Shown here one piece after another: positions 41,708 to 54,490 of a DNA stretch of 64,000 nt (positions are counted from its first letter, which is position 1; every line of letters starts with the position of its first letter). This stretch comes from Bolinopsis microptera (Eukaryota; Ctenophora; Tentaculata; Lobata; Bolinopsidae): positions 4,235,375-4,299,374 of the forward strand of contig NC_087072.1 of the NCBI RefSeq assembly GCF_026151205.1, read 5' to 3'. The notes beneath the pieces were generated by a model. That model was given only the letters and a program-made list of their open reading frames with translations. It was not told the DNA's origin and searched no databases. A program made the translations under genes and the position numbers.

Positions 41708-43580
41708 TGTTAAGTGGCGTACTCGGATTTTAGCACGACAACTTACTTAACGGCCTATTTACTGCTCCAATTTTCCATGACTTCTAGAGATTATTTATTT
41801 TTTATATTTCATTAATTTGTGATGGTATTAATTTAACTACGTATAATGGGCTCCTTTTAACTAGAGTATGGATATTCAGGTTCCGATATTATGGAATACC
41901 TCCCGGCTTGAGACTCACTCAGGGCATAGTTCAAACCCAAACTCTCAGTGTACAATGGTAGATTTATGACAGGAATTTATGTTATAATTATGGACTTCGA
42001 ACTTTTAGGTTAATTTATATCTAGAGTTTTAATTTAACTTCGAACTTTTAGATGAATTTATATCTGGAAGATAACCAATTAAAACAAGTGATTAAGGATT
42101 GTAAAATAATGCAAGACCAATCCAATAGTACATAAAATAAGTGTTCAATCTCATGGTAAAGTCCGTTACCCTAAATCAGTTGGGTAGCTGGGTGATCAAT
42201 GGGAACTAGTGTGTATTATAACGGGATGGCTGGCTCTCTCTCTCTCTAGTACAGTGGACGGGTAGCTGCTTAGCTGCTATATCATGGCTACGTTCCTTCA
42301 ATGCTGCCAACGAGGGCAGAATCCGTGGGAGGGGAATGTCCTAAAATGGGACAAATTATTAGCAAATGACGGATTAATTAATGACAATAATATACTAACT
42401 AGGATAAAATTAAACAAGATAAAGTTAAATTAGAGTGAACTGTAGAGTACAAATTATGTAAGAACTTATCAATAAATGCTCAATGACTTACGAGATAATA
42501 ATGTAGGTGCTGCTAAGGTTAGGACAAGCAAACAGGTAGGATAGGCTCACCACAATATTACCTAGGAAATGTATAAACATATTAGAATTTAATTACTAAC
42601 CTATCGGAAATGACTTTAGTATTACGAACAATGTGAATCAATAATTGGAAATAACATTGCAATGAACAACTTCTAATTAATGGTTTAATAATTATAAACG
42701 CTCTACCTCGAGGAACAAACTTCCTAGCCTATCAGGAATTCAACAGAAGCGACGGGAACCAATTACAATGATCTGGCATGACGTTAGGAAAATCTGGTGA
42801 GAATAACGGATAAGTATTTTACCCGCATATTATACACGGAACTTGAACTCATGGATTTAATCTTAACCTAATTATGCATGATATTGATACGGTCTTAGGA
42901 ACAAAATACTAAGGTCAATGATTTAAAATAAAGAACTACAAACCTATTTATGAAACTAGTGACGTGGGAGAGAGCGCAGCATACTAACATTCCGGGCCGT
43001 GTAGGGAAAACCAATCATAGGAGAGGCGTTCGAGAAAAGGCTAAAGGCAGACGGCCGTGAGAATCTTGTGTGTTCATCTTTTGTACTCTAGGTGTTCTGT
43101 GGAAGAGGAGCTCCAGTGGAAGAGGCGGTCCACGCGTTGTCCAGGAGAGTTGCAAACAAACAGGTTATTGCAAACAGGTTATTACAAACAAACAGGTTTA
43201 TTAATACAAATACCGGTTTTTAAAACTGGTTAAAATATCGTTCCACTAATTGATGAATTCAATAACTCTATTAATCCAATAATTTCTTTATAAATAATTC
43301 TAATAACACTAAATGTCCTTTCTGACCAATGGCTGCAGTGCTCTGCAAATCTCTCCAATCAGATCTTAATCATATACATGATCACTTAATTCATCTTAAT
43401 CATATAAGTTCTCACCTAATTCATCTTTATGACACTTTATGTTACGGTGAATATTTGCAAATTTACATGGTTTATTTACCATTTTAATCCACATATTTAC
43501 AAATCTAATTACTACTAACGCAGCATACTGGGGTTCAACTTAACGTCTAGTTCTGAGGTACTAGACACACGTCCCTAACA
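41708..43580. repeat. long terminal repeat, left
   Basis: Identical to the right LTR except for single-base changes (for example at 42567 and about 43380) and a 1-bp indel near 42032. It includes a TCTCTCTCTCTCT tract and a direct AACAGGTTATT duplication near 43161-43190. Confidence 0.95.
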
Positions 43581-46500
43581 TGTCCCCGATCGATTTTAGG
43601 ACGTCCCCGTCATAACAACCCCATCTATAATTTAAGAACTTTATAAAATAATGCCCCTTCCTTTTATTTTTAAAGAAAATATCTTACATTAAAAAACTTA
43701 ACTATCTTTTAAAAAAAAACAAATCTCTAACACTTCTGGTCTTCGACCTCCTGTTACATTTCAACTGCTTCTATTCAATCATAACTTTCATTTTTATGCA
43801 CCCTTACTTACTTATTTATTCTTACTTAATCCATATATGTAACCAGGCGCAGTCTGAGCTGACCCCATTCCCGCAGTTTAAAGAACTGCCCATTGCTTCC
43901 CGAGGTTCAATTTTTAATCCCCTCGATCACAACAGCTACATTCGCTTACTAACTGGACGATCATAAAGATCAAGTCGCTTTTAGCTTATGTAGGCCCGAC
44001 TGTACATTGAGCAGATCACGCAACCTTTTACATAAAAGGATGTTACGCATATGTGAACCTACCGGCAAGGGACCCAGTCTGTAGCGATGGATGACCAGTA
44101 AGTGGGATTGGCACTCCTAGGTTCCACCGACGGTCTTATCCATAGAGGACTTAGCTGTCACAACTATGAACTTTGACCGTTTTCTCTTGCCTTGCCTGTT
44201 CACTAGATCTTATCTTCCAAATTTTTATTTACTCCCTTTCTGGGTAATTTTCCACCTTTGTGGGGTTCAAAAAGATAAGATAATAGCTAGGTGTGGACTG
44301 TCGTCCACGTACCACCGTGTTCCACTTGCCTGGGGACGTATGTCCAGTCCTGGGGGTGACAAGCTCCAGGTACTGAACACCAGGTAGCCCGAAAACACGG
44401 CCGACTAGAGGGTACCAAGGCAGTGTGTTAATTCACACTTCGTTAGACACGGGAGCCTTCAGTTACTCTCCAGCACTATATTACGATTTAACGTGTCCCC
44501 GGATCCTCGCGGATCCACCTCCCCCTGTTACACGCTGGGATTATAAGGAGCTCATCCCTCTTCCCACTCCTTGTGCATAAGGTTTAATAAATTTTAATAT
44601 AACGGGTGGATCTGGATTTCTAGGAATCAACACACTAATTAAATTTGCACAGAGAATTTCAGAATTTCTAAGAAATTTAGAGCCACTAATGCCATTATCA
44701 GGAATCACAGAATTTCCAGGAATCTGGTATAAATGTTGGTGTGTCATGATTAAAATATACAGACTTGTTGCCACAAGCTTCAATAAATTAATTTTTTAAT
44801 AAAAGAAAAAAAAAGAAAGAAAATATATACATGCCCACAACTTAATACCTATAACTCTATAATTAAAGTCATTGTCCTCGTGGTCATTGTAGTGGTCATT
44901 GTAGCGTGCATCTTGGCTGCTGAAAGCCATGTTGTCAAAGTTGTTGGACTGTTGTCCATAGTAATTTATGTTAGGTAGTCCGATGCTTACACGTGATCCT
45001 TGGTAATTGTATGGGAGGTTGAGGCCATTATTGTAAGCGGGAGTATCGGTATTTGGGTTTACAGGCTGAACGTCTCGTGGTACTACTTGGCTGATTGCAT
45101 TAACAGATAGTAAATCAATAATAGTGTTTAACTTATTGGTCGTGTCATTAATGTCCGGTGTGATGGCTGTATCCACAGCGTTGACAGCTTGGGTCCTAGA
45201 TAGGGAAGCGTTTTTGCAGTTGATGAGAAGGTCTGCCCTCTCTAAAAGTTGTTCATTTTGTAGCTCAGGTGTTTCTCTAAGTCTGGCACTGATATTGGCA
45301 CTATCGTATTATGAAATAATGATTGTACAATGTACATGTTTACGACAGATAAACTTTCTATACCACAAACCCTTGACCCAAAACTAAAATTACTTTGACT
45401 TTGAACTCTCTTACAACTAGCGGCTATACTTCGATCAGCCGAATCTACTTATAGTTACACAATTTAAAACACAGCACAAAAGGGTTTGCTGCTAAAAAAA
45501 AACAATATTCTAACTTATTTATTCTCGCTAAAACATCTGACCTTGAAGTTCTCTCAACTTTGTTCGTAACTAAAAGACAGGCGTTATTCTTCTTCACGCT
45601 CTGTATAATACTTGAATTACTGCAGCTGCTGAACCTGTCTCAGTATTCTGCGGAAACTTCAAGATAAAAAATAATAATACTGCCTGATGCAGTAAACAAT
45701 CAATTTGCATTAATAACTGTGCAGCCACCAGCCAACACTCACAACTTAAAATACCCTGCATCCAATAAAATTTGTATCCCTTATCTCCCAACGTAATTCA
45801 AACTATGCCAACTTTAACCAATATACCCTTTATCAAATCTCATATTACTCGTATCATCTCGTCACATCTGAATTCATCTTCCCCATCTTCACATCCGCAT
45901 ACCCTATTATACTAAATCATCTTTATTTCTAAACAACAAACCCTTTATCGAATCTCCCTCTGTCTCATCATAATTCAAATATCTTCTCTTCTTCACGTCC
46001 GCATACCCTATTACGCTAAATCATGTTGCCAATCTTAGTTTCAAAGTTCGAAGGGTCTCACTGGATCTGAAGTGTTTCTAACCACCAAGCGCGCATTTGG
46101 CGGTATCACAACACCCAAATAACAGATAAGAAGCCCATCTACTTATCAAAACCAACGCCTTGTCAACAACCATTATAGCACCTCCTCCCATTAACTTCAC
46201 AACATCTTCTGAACCCCGTATCCCTTTAGCCGGCTAATAGTTTATACTGCAGTTTAATATATCTCCCCATAATATACTTGTCTCACATTTCAACATCTCA
46301 TAATATCCCGTAATCTTCTCAACTTTATCATACATCTCCTCTCATCATTCCCATATTTACCCAATTATACGGCCGTATATTACCTATGGTATTTATCACC
46401 ACTTTCCCTTTCACATCATCATCATATCTATGACTACTCAATATCATCACATCTTCATCTCATTTACCAAATCTCTTCCCAATTCTCATCATCATATCCC

Positions 46501-46778
46501 TCTTGCCCAAATATCATCATCATTATATCTACCCCACAATATCTTATAAATTCTTTTCCACTTCTACACTAAACCATTATCTCATCATCAAAACTTCTCA
46601 GTTGTGGCTTCATCATTCTATGGTGATGGCTGCAACAACTACTATCAATGTAAATAAACAAATTGCACTAACGGTGCACTAACAAGAAAAACAAGCAAAC
46701 TAAAGTTTGGCGTCTCTTCCAGATTTTTGAAATTTTGCTACCAAAATTTGTACAGAGAGAGCCGCATTAGGGCTACAT
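43581..46778. mobile_element. LTR-element interior, non-coding
   Basis: The left 1.2 kb is of normal complexity. The right 1 kb (45.8-46.6 kb) is pyrimidine-rich on the plus strand with many CATCATC and TCTCATC phrases. No ORF exceeds about 170 codons. It probably serves as packaging and replication sequence for mobilisation by another element. Confidence 0.7.
44796..45307 (-). CDS. unrecognised frame inside the LTR element
   Basis: The minus strand is open for about 170 codons; the first Met is at 45176. The content is Asn/Gln/Tyr-rich and hydrophilic ('INDTTNKLNTIIDLLSVN', 'YNYQGSRVSIGLPNINYYGQ'), with a helical piece upstream ('NEQLLERADLLIN'). The last residues are hydrophobic low-complexity sequence. 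It could be a remnant of gag or of a captured sequence. No zinc knuckle or protease motif is seen. Confidence 0.3.
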
Positions 46779-48652
46779 TGTTAAGTGGCGTACTCGGATT
46801 TTAGCACGACAACTTACTTAACGGCCTATTTACTGCTCCAATTTTCCATGACTTCTAGAGATTATTTATTTTTTATATTTCATTAATTTGTGATGGTATT
46901 AATTTAACTACGTATAATGGGCTCCTTTTAACTAGAGTATGGATATTCAGGTTCCGATATTATGGAATACCTCCCGGCTTGAGACTCACTCAGGGCATAG
47001 TTCAAACCCAAACTCTCAGTGTACAATGGTAGATTTATGACAGGAATTTATGTTATAATTATGGACTTCGAACTTTTAGGTTAATTTATATCTAGAGTTT
47101 TAAATTTAACTTCGAACTTTTAGATGAATTTATATCTGGAAGATAACCAATTAAAACAAGTGATTAAGGATTGTAAAATAATGCAAGACCAATCCAATAG
47201 TACATAAAATAAGTGTTCAATCTCATGGTAAAGTCCGTTACCCTAAATCAGTTGGGTAGCTGGGTGATCAATGGGAACTAGTGTGTATTATAACGGGATG
47301 GCTGGCTCTCTCTCTCTCTAGTACAGTGGACGGGTAGCTGCTTAGCTGCTATATCATGGCTACGTTCCTTCAATGCTGCCAACGAGGGCAGAATCCGTGG
47401 GAGGGGAATGTCCTAAAATGGGACAAATTATTAGCAAATGACGGATTAATTAATGACAATAATATACTAACTAGGATAAAATTAAACAAGATAAAGTTAA
47501 ATTAGAGTGAACTGTAGAGTACAAATTATGTAAGAACTTATCAATAAATGCTCAATGACTTACGAGATAATAATGTAGGTGCTGCTAAGGTTAGGACAAG
47601 CAAACAGGTAGGATAGGCTCACCACAACATTACCTAGGAAATGTATAAACATATTAGAATTTAATTACTAACCTATCGGAAATGACTTTAGTATTACGAA
47701 CAATGTGAATCAATAATTGGAAATAACATTGCAATGAACAACTTCTAATTAATGGTTTAATAATTATAAACGCTCTACCTCGAGGAACAAACTTCCTAGC
47801 CTATCAGGAATTCAACAGAAGCGACGGGAACCAATTACAATGATCTGGCATGACGTTAGGAAAATCTGGTGAGAATAACGGATAAGTATTTTACCCGCAT
47901 ATTATACACGGAACTTGAACTCATGGATTTAATCTTAACCTAATTATGCATGATATTGATACGGTCTTAGGAACAAAATACTAAGGTCAATGATTTAAAA
48001 TAAAGAACTACAAACCTATTTATGAAACTAGTGACGTGGGAGAGAGCGCAGCATACTAACATTCCGGGCCGTGTAGGGAAAACCAATCATAGGAGAGGCG
48101 TTCGAGAAAAGGCTAAAGGCAGACGGCCGTGAGAATCTTGTGTGTTCATCTTTTGTACTCTAGGTGTTCTGTGGAAGAGGAGCTCCAGTGGAAGAGGCGG
48201 TCCACGCGTTGTCCAGGAGAGTTGCAAACAAACAGGTTATTGCAAACAGGTTATTACAAACAAACAGGTTTATTAATACAAATACCGGTTTTTAAAACTG
48301 GTTAAAATATCGTTCCACTAATTGATGAATTCAATAACTCTATTAATCCAATAATTTCTTTATAAATAATTCTAATAACACTAAATGTCCTTTCTGACCA
48401 ATGGCTGCAGTGCTCTGCAAATCTCTCCAATCAGATCTTAATCATATACACGATCACTTAATTCATCTTAATCATATAAGTTCTCACCTAATTCATCTTT
48501 ATGACACTTTATGTTACGGTGAATATTTGCAAATTTACATGGTTTATTTACCATTTTAATCCACATATTTACAAATCTAATTACTACTAACGCAGCATAC
48601 TGGGGTTCAACTTAACGTCTAGTTCTGAGGTACTAGACACACGTCCCTAACA
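46779..48652. repeat. long terminal repeat, right
   Basis: Direct copy of 41708-43580, 1 bp longer because of an extra A near 47104. It ends GTCCCTAACA followed by the CTTGG duplication. Confidence 0.95.
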
Positions 48653-48657
48653 CTTGG

Positions 48658-49160
48658 GTCGGATCTCGATGCTTGCGGAGCAGTGGATCGTATCTTTTTC
48701 GGCACGCTTCGTGAACACGTAAGCTTGTTAGATCAGATCTCGCGATCGAAAGGGACCTGAGACCTTGTAATCTATTAGTACGCTTGTTATACAGATCGGA
48801 TCAATACATAAGGAAGAGAGATGGTGGTCACAGTGTCGAATCATGGTTGTCTTCAGCAAGTACATCAGCGGACAAAGAGGAGCTCATTATGCATTAACTA
48901 CTTCTGGACACAGCCTTATCACTTATCTACATGCCCACCCGAAATCAACGTGGAAAACTAGAGTCCCTCGCGAGAATTGTCCAAAGATCACGAGCAGATA
49001 AGTCCGGATCTGCCAACCACTCCGAAGCACCAACCTCAACAGACTTCGTCATACCACCAACCTGTCTGACTTCACTGTACTGAGAGAGAAAAGCTACAAA
49101 TCCTTAAGAACCCATGTCACTCAATAAATAAAAGATCTGAAATTGTCTCTAAATGTAGAC
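48658..49160. other. sequence beyond the LTR element
   Basis: This should continue the sequence left of 41708, but I could not match it to the LINE fragment there. The frame with 'NQRGKLESLARIVQRSRADK' near 48950-49010 looks weakly coding, perhaps a transposon remnant; not named. Confidence 0.35.
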
Positions 49161-49162
49161 TT

Positions 49163-49212
49163 AATGTAGCGAGTTGTACTCGTCGACGGTCCAATATATG
49201 GAACAGATATTT
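49163..49212 (-). repeat. AACGGGTGATAC family, copy 6 (partial)
   Basis: GAGTTGTACTCGTCGACGGT, TATTTTACGAGTATATCACC and CGTTAA. The terminal palindrome side is lost. Confidence 0.65.
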
Positions 49213-49213
49213 T

Positions 49214-49326
49214 ACGAGTATATCACCCGTTAATGTAGCGCGATGCATTACTGGGCCGCGCGCGCATCCAATAGTGCTTCTCGCAACCACAAATCGGCGA
49301 AATGCGAAGGATTGACATCGTGAATC
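49214..49326 (-). repeat. 110-bp GC-rich module, copy 4
   Basis: TGTAGCGCGATGCATTACTG, GCATCCAATAGTGCTTCTCG and AAGGATTGACATCGTGAATC: the reverse of the module at 38689. It directly abuts a copy of the AACGGGTGATAC family, as at 26279-26522. Confidence 0.7.
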
Positions 49327-49866
49327 AAAAATTTATTAGTTATAAGCTGGTTCTCCTGTGTATAAGAGGAACCAGATCTTCTGTCAATTCAGTTGACAAA
49401 AGTTGTGAAAGCGACTTTGAGTTCGCATGCTTTGTATCAAAGCTTAGCTAATTATGAGTCCCACGGACTCAATTAATTGTTGTTTCAAATCTGGTCGATA
49501 TACATTGTTGTAAATCATATTGTTATTTATTATTCTATTTGTTTTCCAAAAAAAGTTATAAGCATTAAGAATTGTTGTTATTTATTTATAGGTTTTAGGA
49601 ATATTGAGTAATTGTCAATTGTTAATTATAAAAGTTTGATAAAGGAGCACTGTGCTGAGCTGTATAATAATGTTTGCCATTTTAATGTTAATCATGTTCA
49701 CACATCCATGAAACTTTTAGTTTGACGATAACATCTTTTATTTTGTAACGTTATATATTTATATATGTATCCTAGGAGTGATACAATTATTATTTGGTTT
49801 GCATTATTATTGACACACGTTTCAAATATCCTTTTTGTTAATTATTAGTCGACATGAAGACTGAAG
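49327..49866. other. AT-rich stretch
   Basis: No gene or RNA that I can support. A small inverted repeat, CTGGTTCTCCTGTG..AAGAGGAACCAG, lies near 49347-49373. Confidence 0.4.
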
Positions 49867-49962
49867 ACCGCCGACGAGTCCGCGTAGTCCGACTCGGCGC
49901 GCGCCTTGGTAGGTTATAAACCTTCAAACGCACTAGGATAAATTGTGCGTATCACCCGTTAA
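49867..49962. repeat. AACGGGTGATAC family, copy 7 (rearranged)
   Basis: CCGACGAGTCCGCGTAGTCC, GACTCGGCGCGCGCCTTGGT and AGGTTATAAACCTTCAAACG in plus orientation, then GTATCACCCGTTAA in the opposite sense at the end. The terminus appears inverted relative to other copies. Confidence 0.6.
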
Positions 49963-50279
49963 TAGGATAAATCGAAGGGTGATCTTGGAGGACTTCGCCG
50001 CGCCGCGCAAACTAGCATTCTTGCTTCGCATCGACAAGATCGTTGCTCTGCTTCTCAAAGCAATGATCTGGAAGGGTTAACATCGTCAATCAAAGGGTGA
50101 TCCTATCTGATTAGAACATTAAACATCGCAGAAATCGGCCTTATATATATTATGAGTTGACATGATATGAGTGGCTGTGCATGTAAATAACGAACGCGAG
50201 CGCGTAGCTTTGCGCCAGAAAGTCGTGCAGTTCCTCATAATATTGTAATCGCGTCCAACAGCCAGTAGATGAATCCATA

Positions 50280-52075
50280 AATTTGGAACATGGGCACATC
50301 GCAGTATTGGCCGTATTTGAGTGCTGGGAAGCCTCAATTCGGTATTCTAAGATGGATATAGCCGTAAGCTAGGCCTAGGAGCCATCAAAAGTCGTATAAA
50401 ATTACCCATGGAATGACCAGAAATGAACGAAAATGAACATTCTTCTCAAAGTGCTCAGAATGGTTTAAAATGGGTCGGAAAGTGTTAACATTGGTCCTAG
50501 GACCACTCAAACCAAGTTTGGGAATCACTGCATGTCTAGAACCGATGTGAAGGTGGTTCCAATTTTGATTTTTGTAACCATTTTGGGAACATGGGGACAT
50601 CGAAGTATTGGCTGTATTTAAGTGCTGGGAAGCCTCAATTCGGTTTTCTAAGATGGATATAGGTAAAAACTAGGCCTAAGAGCCATCAAAACTCAAATAA
50701 CATTACCCAGGTTCATGGAATGAACGAAAATGAACAAAAATGAATATTGTCCTAAAAATGCTCAGAATGGTTTAAAATTGGTCGGAAAGTGTTTATATTA
50801 GTCCTAGGACCACTCAAACAAAGTTTGGGAATCACTGCATGTCTAGAACCGATGTTACCAATGTTCCAAAATGTTCCAATTTTGGCACAATAATCCTCCT
50901 GAGAATCCACATTTTTGGAACATGGGCACATCGAAGTATTGGCTGGGAAGCCTCAATTCGGTTTTCTAAGATGGATATAGGTAAAAATTAGGCCTAAGAG
51001 CCATCAAAACTCAAATAACATTACCCAGGTTCATGGAATGAACGAAAATGAACAAAAATGAATATTGTCCTAAAAATGCTCAGAACGGTTTAAAATTGGT
51101 CGGAAAGTGTTTATATTAGTCCTAGGACCACTCAAACAAAGTTTGGGAATCACTGCATGTCTAGAACCGATGTTACCAATGTTCCAAAATGTTCCAATTT
51201 TGTCACAATAATTCTCCTGAGAATCCAGATTTTTGGAACATGGGCACATCGAAGTATTGGCTGTATTTAAGTGCTGGGAAGCCTCAATTCGGTTTTCTAA
51301 GATGGATATAGGTAAAAACTAGGCCTAAGAGCCATCAAAACTCAAATAACATTACCCAGGTTCATGGAATGAACGAAAATGAACAAAAATGAATATTGTC
51401 CTAAAAATGTTCAGAACGGTTTAAAATTGGTCGGAAAGTGATTATATTAGTCCTAGGACCACTCAAACCAAGTTTGGGAATCACTGCATGTCTAGAACCG
51501 ATGTTACCAATGTTCCAAAATGTTCCAATTTTGGCACAATAATCCTCCTGAGAATCCAGATTTTTGGAACATGGGCACATCGAAGTATTGGCTGTATTTA
51601 AGTGCTGGGAAGCCTCAATTCGGTTTTCTAAGATGGATATCGGTAAAAACTAGGCCTAAGAGCCATCAAAACTCAAATAACATTACCCAGGTTCATGGAA
51701 TGAACGAAAATGAACAAAAATGAATATTATCCTAAAAATACTCAGAACGGTTTAAAATTGGTCGGAAAGTGTTTATATTAGTCCTAGGACCACTCAAACA
51801 AAGTTTGGGAATCACTGCATGTCTAGAACCGATGTTACCAATGTTCCAAAATGTTCCAATTTTGGCACAATAATCCTCCTGAGAATCCAGATTTTTGGAA
51901 CATGGGCACATCGAAGTATTGGCTGTATTTAAGTGCTGGGAAGCCTCAATTCGGTTTTCTAAGATGGATATATGTAAAAACTAGGTCTAAGAGCCATCAA
52001 AAGTCAAATAACATTACCCAGGTTCATGGAATGAACGAAAATGAACAAAAATGAAAATTTTCCTTAAAGCGCTCA
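50280..52075 (+). repeat. 331-bp satellite, forward array
   Basis: Six unit starts (GGAACATGGGCACATCGAAG) at about 50285, 50586, 50915, 51233, 51564 and 51894. The last three are 331 bp apart; earlier ones are 300-330 bp because of deletions. Each unit includes GAAGCCTCAATTCGGTTTTC, AAACTAGGCCTAAGAGCC, a hairpin GGTTCATGGAATGAAC, and GAATCACTGCATGTCTAGAA. The left-most units are the most diverged. Open frames in the units are not genes. Confidence 0.95.
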
Positions 52076-52783
52076 GAATGGTAAGAAAATGGTGGCAAAG
52101 AGTCAATATTTTCGTCCAACAGAGTCTTAAAGTTGCATTCAGAATTATGTACAATTAGCACACGTACCTCCAAGAGAAGGCAGAAATTATTTTATTGGGC
52201 AATTATTTTGGTTTTAATAATCCCCCAATATATTGATATAAATTTTTGACATCATTAGCTGTATTTGTTCGTTGAGGGATGAAGGTTGCGGGTGAAAGGG
52301 TTGGTTGAGCGAGGTAGGTTGCTGGTGAAGGGGTTGGTTGCGTTAGGTAGGCTGGTGGTGAATGAGTTGGTTGAGGGATGAAGGTTGCTGGTGAAGGGGT
52401 TGGTTGAGTGAGGTGGACTGCTGGTGCTTCTTTGAACTGGTAGATAAAGAGGTAGGCTCATCAATTTAGTGAAGGGATTCATTGTCGTTGTAGTTGTTGT
52501 GGTTAACAGAGAGGGAAAATGATAACTTAATTATCTATTTATTCTCTTCTTATTCATTAACAAGCTTGCTAAGTTAATCCTATTGCTGATGACCTGATCT
52601 GATCTTACGCCTCTACATCCGATCACACCAAATAAGATCGGATAACCTTGCTACGCTCGGATCACCTTATTCAGATCACATCTTTATTTGCTTCCACACA
52701 TCTATTACATGAAGTGATGTGATACAAATGAAACTGATGTGATCTAAATATAGGGTGTACATTGTGTGACTGTCTGACTGTTT
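52076..52783. repeat. spacer between head-to-head satellite arrays, with 33-bp minisatellite
   Basis: Positions 52265-52430 carry about five 33-bp units (GGTGAAGGGGTTGGTTGAG and variants), which read as 11-residue Ser-Thr-Asn-Pro-Phe-Thr repeats on the minus strand. GATCTGATC/GATCACATC-rich sequence follows at 52590-52745. No gene supported. Confidence 0.8.
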
Positions 52784-54490
52784 ATGGAATCACTGCATGC
52801 CCAGAACCGATACGAGGGGTGCAGAATACCGAACAATCTTAACAGTACAGTAAATGAATAGTCTGTTGATTGGCCTTATGACTCTTTCGTAAACTCTTTG
52901 GAATTGCTCAGAGCGGTTTGAAATTGGTCGAAAAGTGTTTGTATTGGACCTAAGACCACTCGAATTGGAACATTTTGGAACATTGGTAACATCGGTTCTA
53001 GACATGCAGTGATTCCCAAACTTGGTTTGAGTGGTCCTAGGACCAATATAAACACTTTCCGACCAATTTTAAACCGTTCTGAGAATTTTTAGGACAATAT
53101 CCATTTTTGTTCATTTTCGTTCATTCCATGAACCTGGGTAATATTATTTGACTTTTGATGGCTCTTAGGCCTAGTTTTTACCTATATTCATCTTAGAAAA
53201 ACGAATTGAGGCTTCCCAGCACTTAAATACAGCCAATACTTCGATGTGCCCATGTTCCAAAAATCTGGATTCTCAGGAGGATTATTGTGCCAAAATTGGA
53301 ACATTTTGGAACATTGGTAACATCGGTTCTAGACATGCAGTGATTCCCAAACTTGGTTTGAGTGGTCCTAGGACTAATATTAACACTTTCCGACCAATTT
53401 TAAACCGTTCTGAGCATTTTTAGGACAATATTCATTTTTGTTCATTTTCGTTCATTCCATGAACCTAGGTAATGTTATTTGAGTTTGTATGGCTCTTAGG
53501 CCTAGTTTTTACCTATATCCATCTTAGAAAACCGAATTGAGGCTTCCCAGCACTTAAATACAGCCAATACTTCGATGTGCCCATGTTCCAAAAATCTGGA
53601 TTCTCAGGAGGATTATTGTGCCAAAATTGGAACATTTTGGAACATTGGTAACATCGGTTCTAGACATGCAGTGATTCCCAAACTTGGTTTGAGTGGTCCT
53701 AGGACTAATATAAACACTTTCCGACCAATTTTAAACCGTTCTGAGCATTTTTAGGACAATATTCATTTTTGTTCATTTTCGTTCATTCCATGAACCTGGG
53801 TAATGTTATTTGAGTTTTGATGGCTCTTAGGCCTAGTTTTTACCTATATCCATCTTAGAAAACCGAATTGAGGCTTCCCAGCACTTAAATACAGCCAATA
53901 CTTCGATGTGCCCATGTTCCAAAAATCTGGATTCTCAGGAGGATTATTGTGCCAAAATTGGAACATTTTGGAACATTGGTAACATCGGTTCTAGACATGC
54001 AGTGATTCCCAAACTTGGTTTGAGTGGTCCTAGGACTAATATAAACACTTTCCGACCAATTTTAAACCGTTCTGAGCATTTTTAGGACAATATTCATTTT
54101 TGTTCATTTTAGTTCATTCCATGAACCTGGGTAATGTTATTTGAGTTTTGATGGCTCTTAGGCCTAGTTTTTACCTATATCCATCTTAGAAAACCGAATT
54201 GAGGCTTCCCAGCACTTAAATACAGCCAATACTTCGATGTGCCCATGTTCCAAAAATCTGGATTCTCAGGAGGATTATTGTGCCAAAATTGGAACATTTT
54301 GGAACATTGGTAACATCGGTTCTAGACATGCAGTGATTCCCAAACTTGGTTTGAGTGGTCCTAGGACTAATATAAACACTTTCCGACCAATTTTAAACCG
54401 TTCTGAGCATTTTTAGGACAATATTCATTTTTGTTCATTTTCGTTCATTCCATGAACCTGGGTAATGTTATGCTACTTTCGATGGCCCCT
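52784..54490 (-). repeat. 331-bp satellite, reverse array
   Basis: The same unit in inverted orientation. GAATTGAGGCTTCCCAGC occurs at about 53204, 53536, 53867 and 54198, exactly 331 bp apart for the inner ones. Units are nearly identical, more so than in the forward array; the first (52784-52980) and last are partial and diverged. Confidence 0.95.

Larger units (their letters stand above)
41708..48652. mobile_element. LTR retrotransposon without visible pol (6.9 kb)
   Basis: Two direct repeats of 1873 and 1874 bp (41708-43580 and 46779-48652) start TGTTAAGTGGCG and end GTCCCTAACA, giving the canonical TG..CA ends. The 5-bp target duplication CTTGG is perfect (41703-41707 and 48653-48657). 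I noticed only about three differences between the LTRs, so insertion is very recent. The 3.2-kb interior has no gag-pol frame, no reverse transcriptase and no integrase motifs. Structure and size fit a large non-autonomous derivative. Orientation is unsettled: a polypurine-like GATCGGGGACA next to the 43581 junction on the minus strand favours minus. Confidence 0.93.

Noticed and set aside
41708-48652. Segmental duplication instead of LTRs
   Set aside because: The TG..CA ends and the CTTGG duplication exactly at the borders are diagnostic of LTR integration.
51520-52054. Two identical 67-residue frames
   Set aside because: They are 331 bp apart and belong to the satellite unit; no coding constraint is seen.
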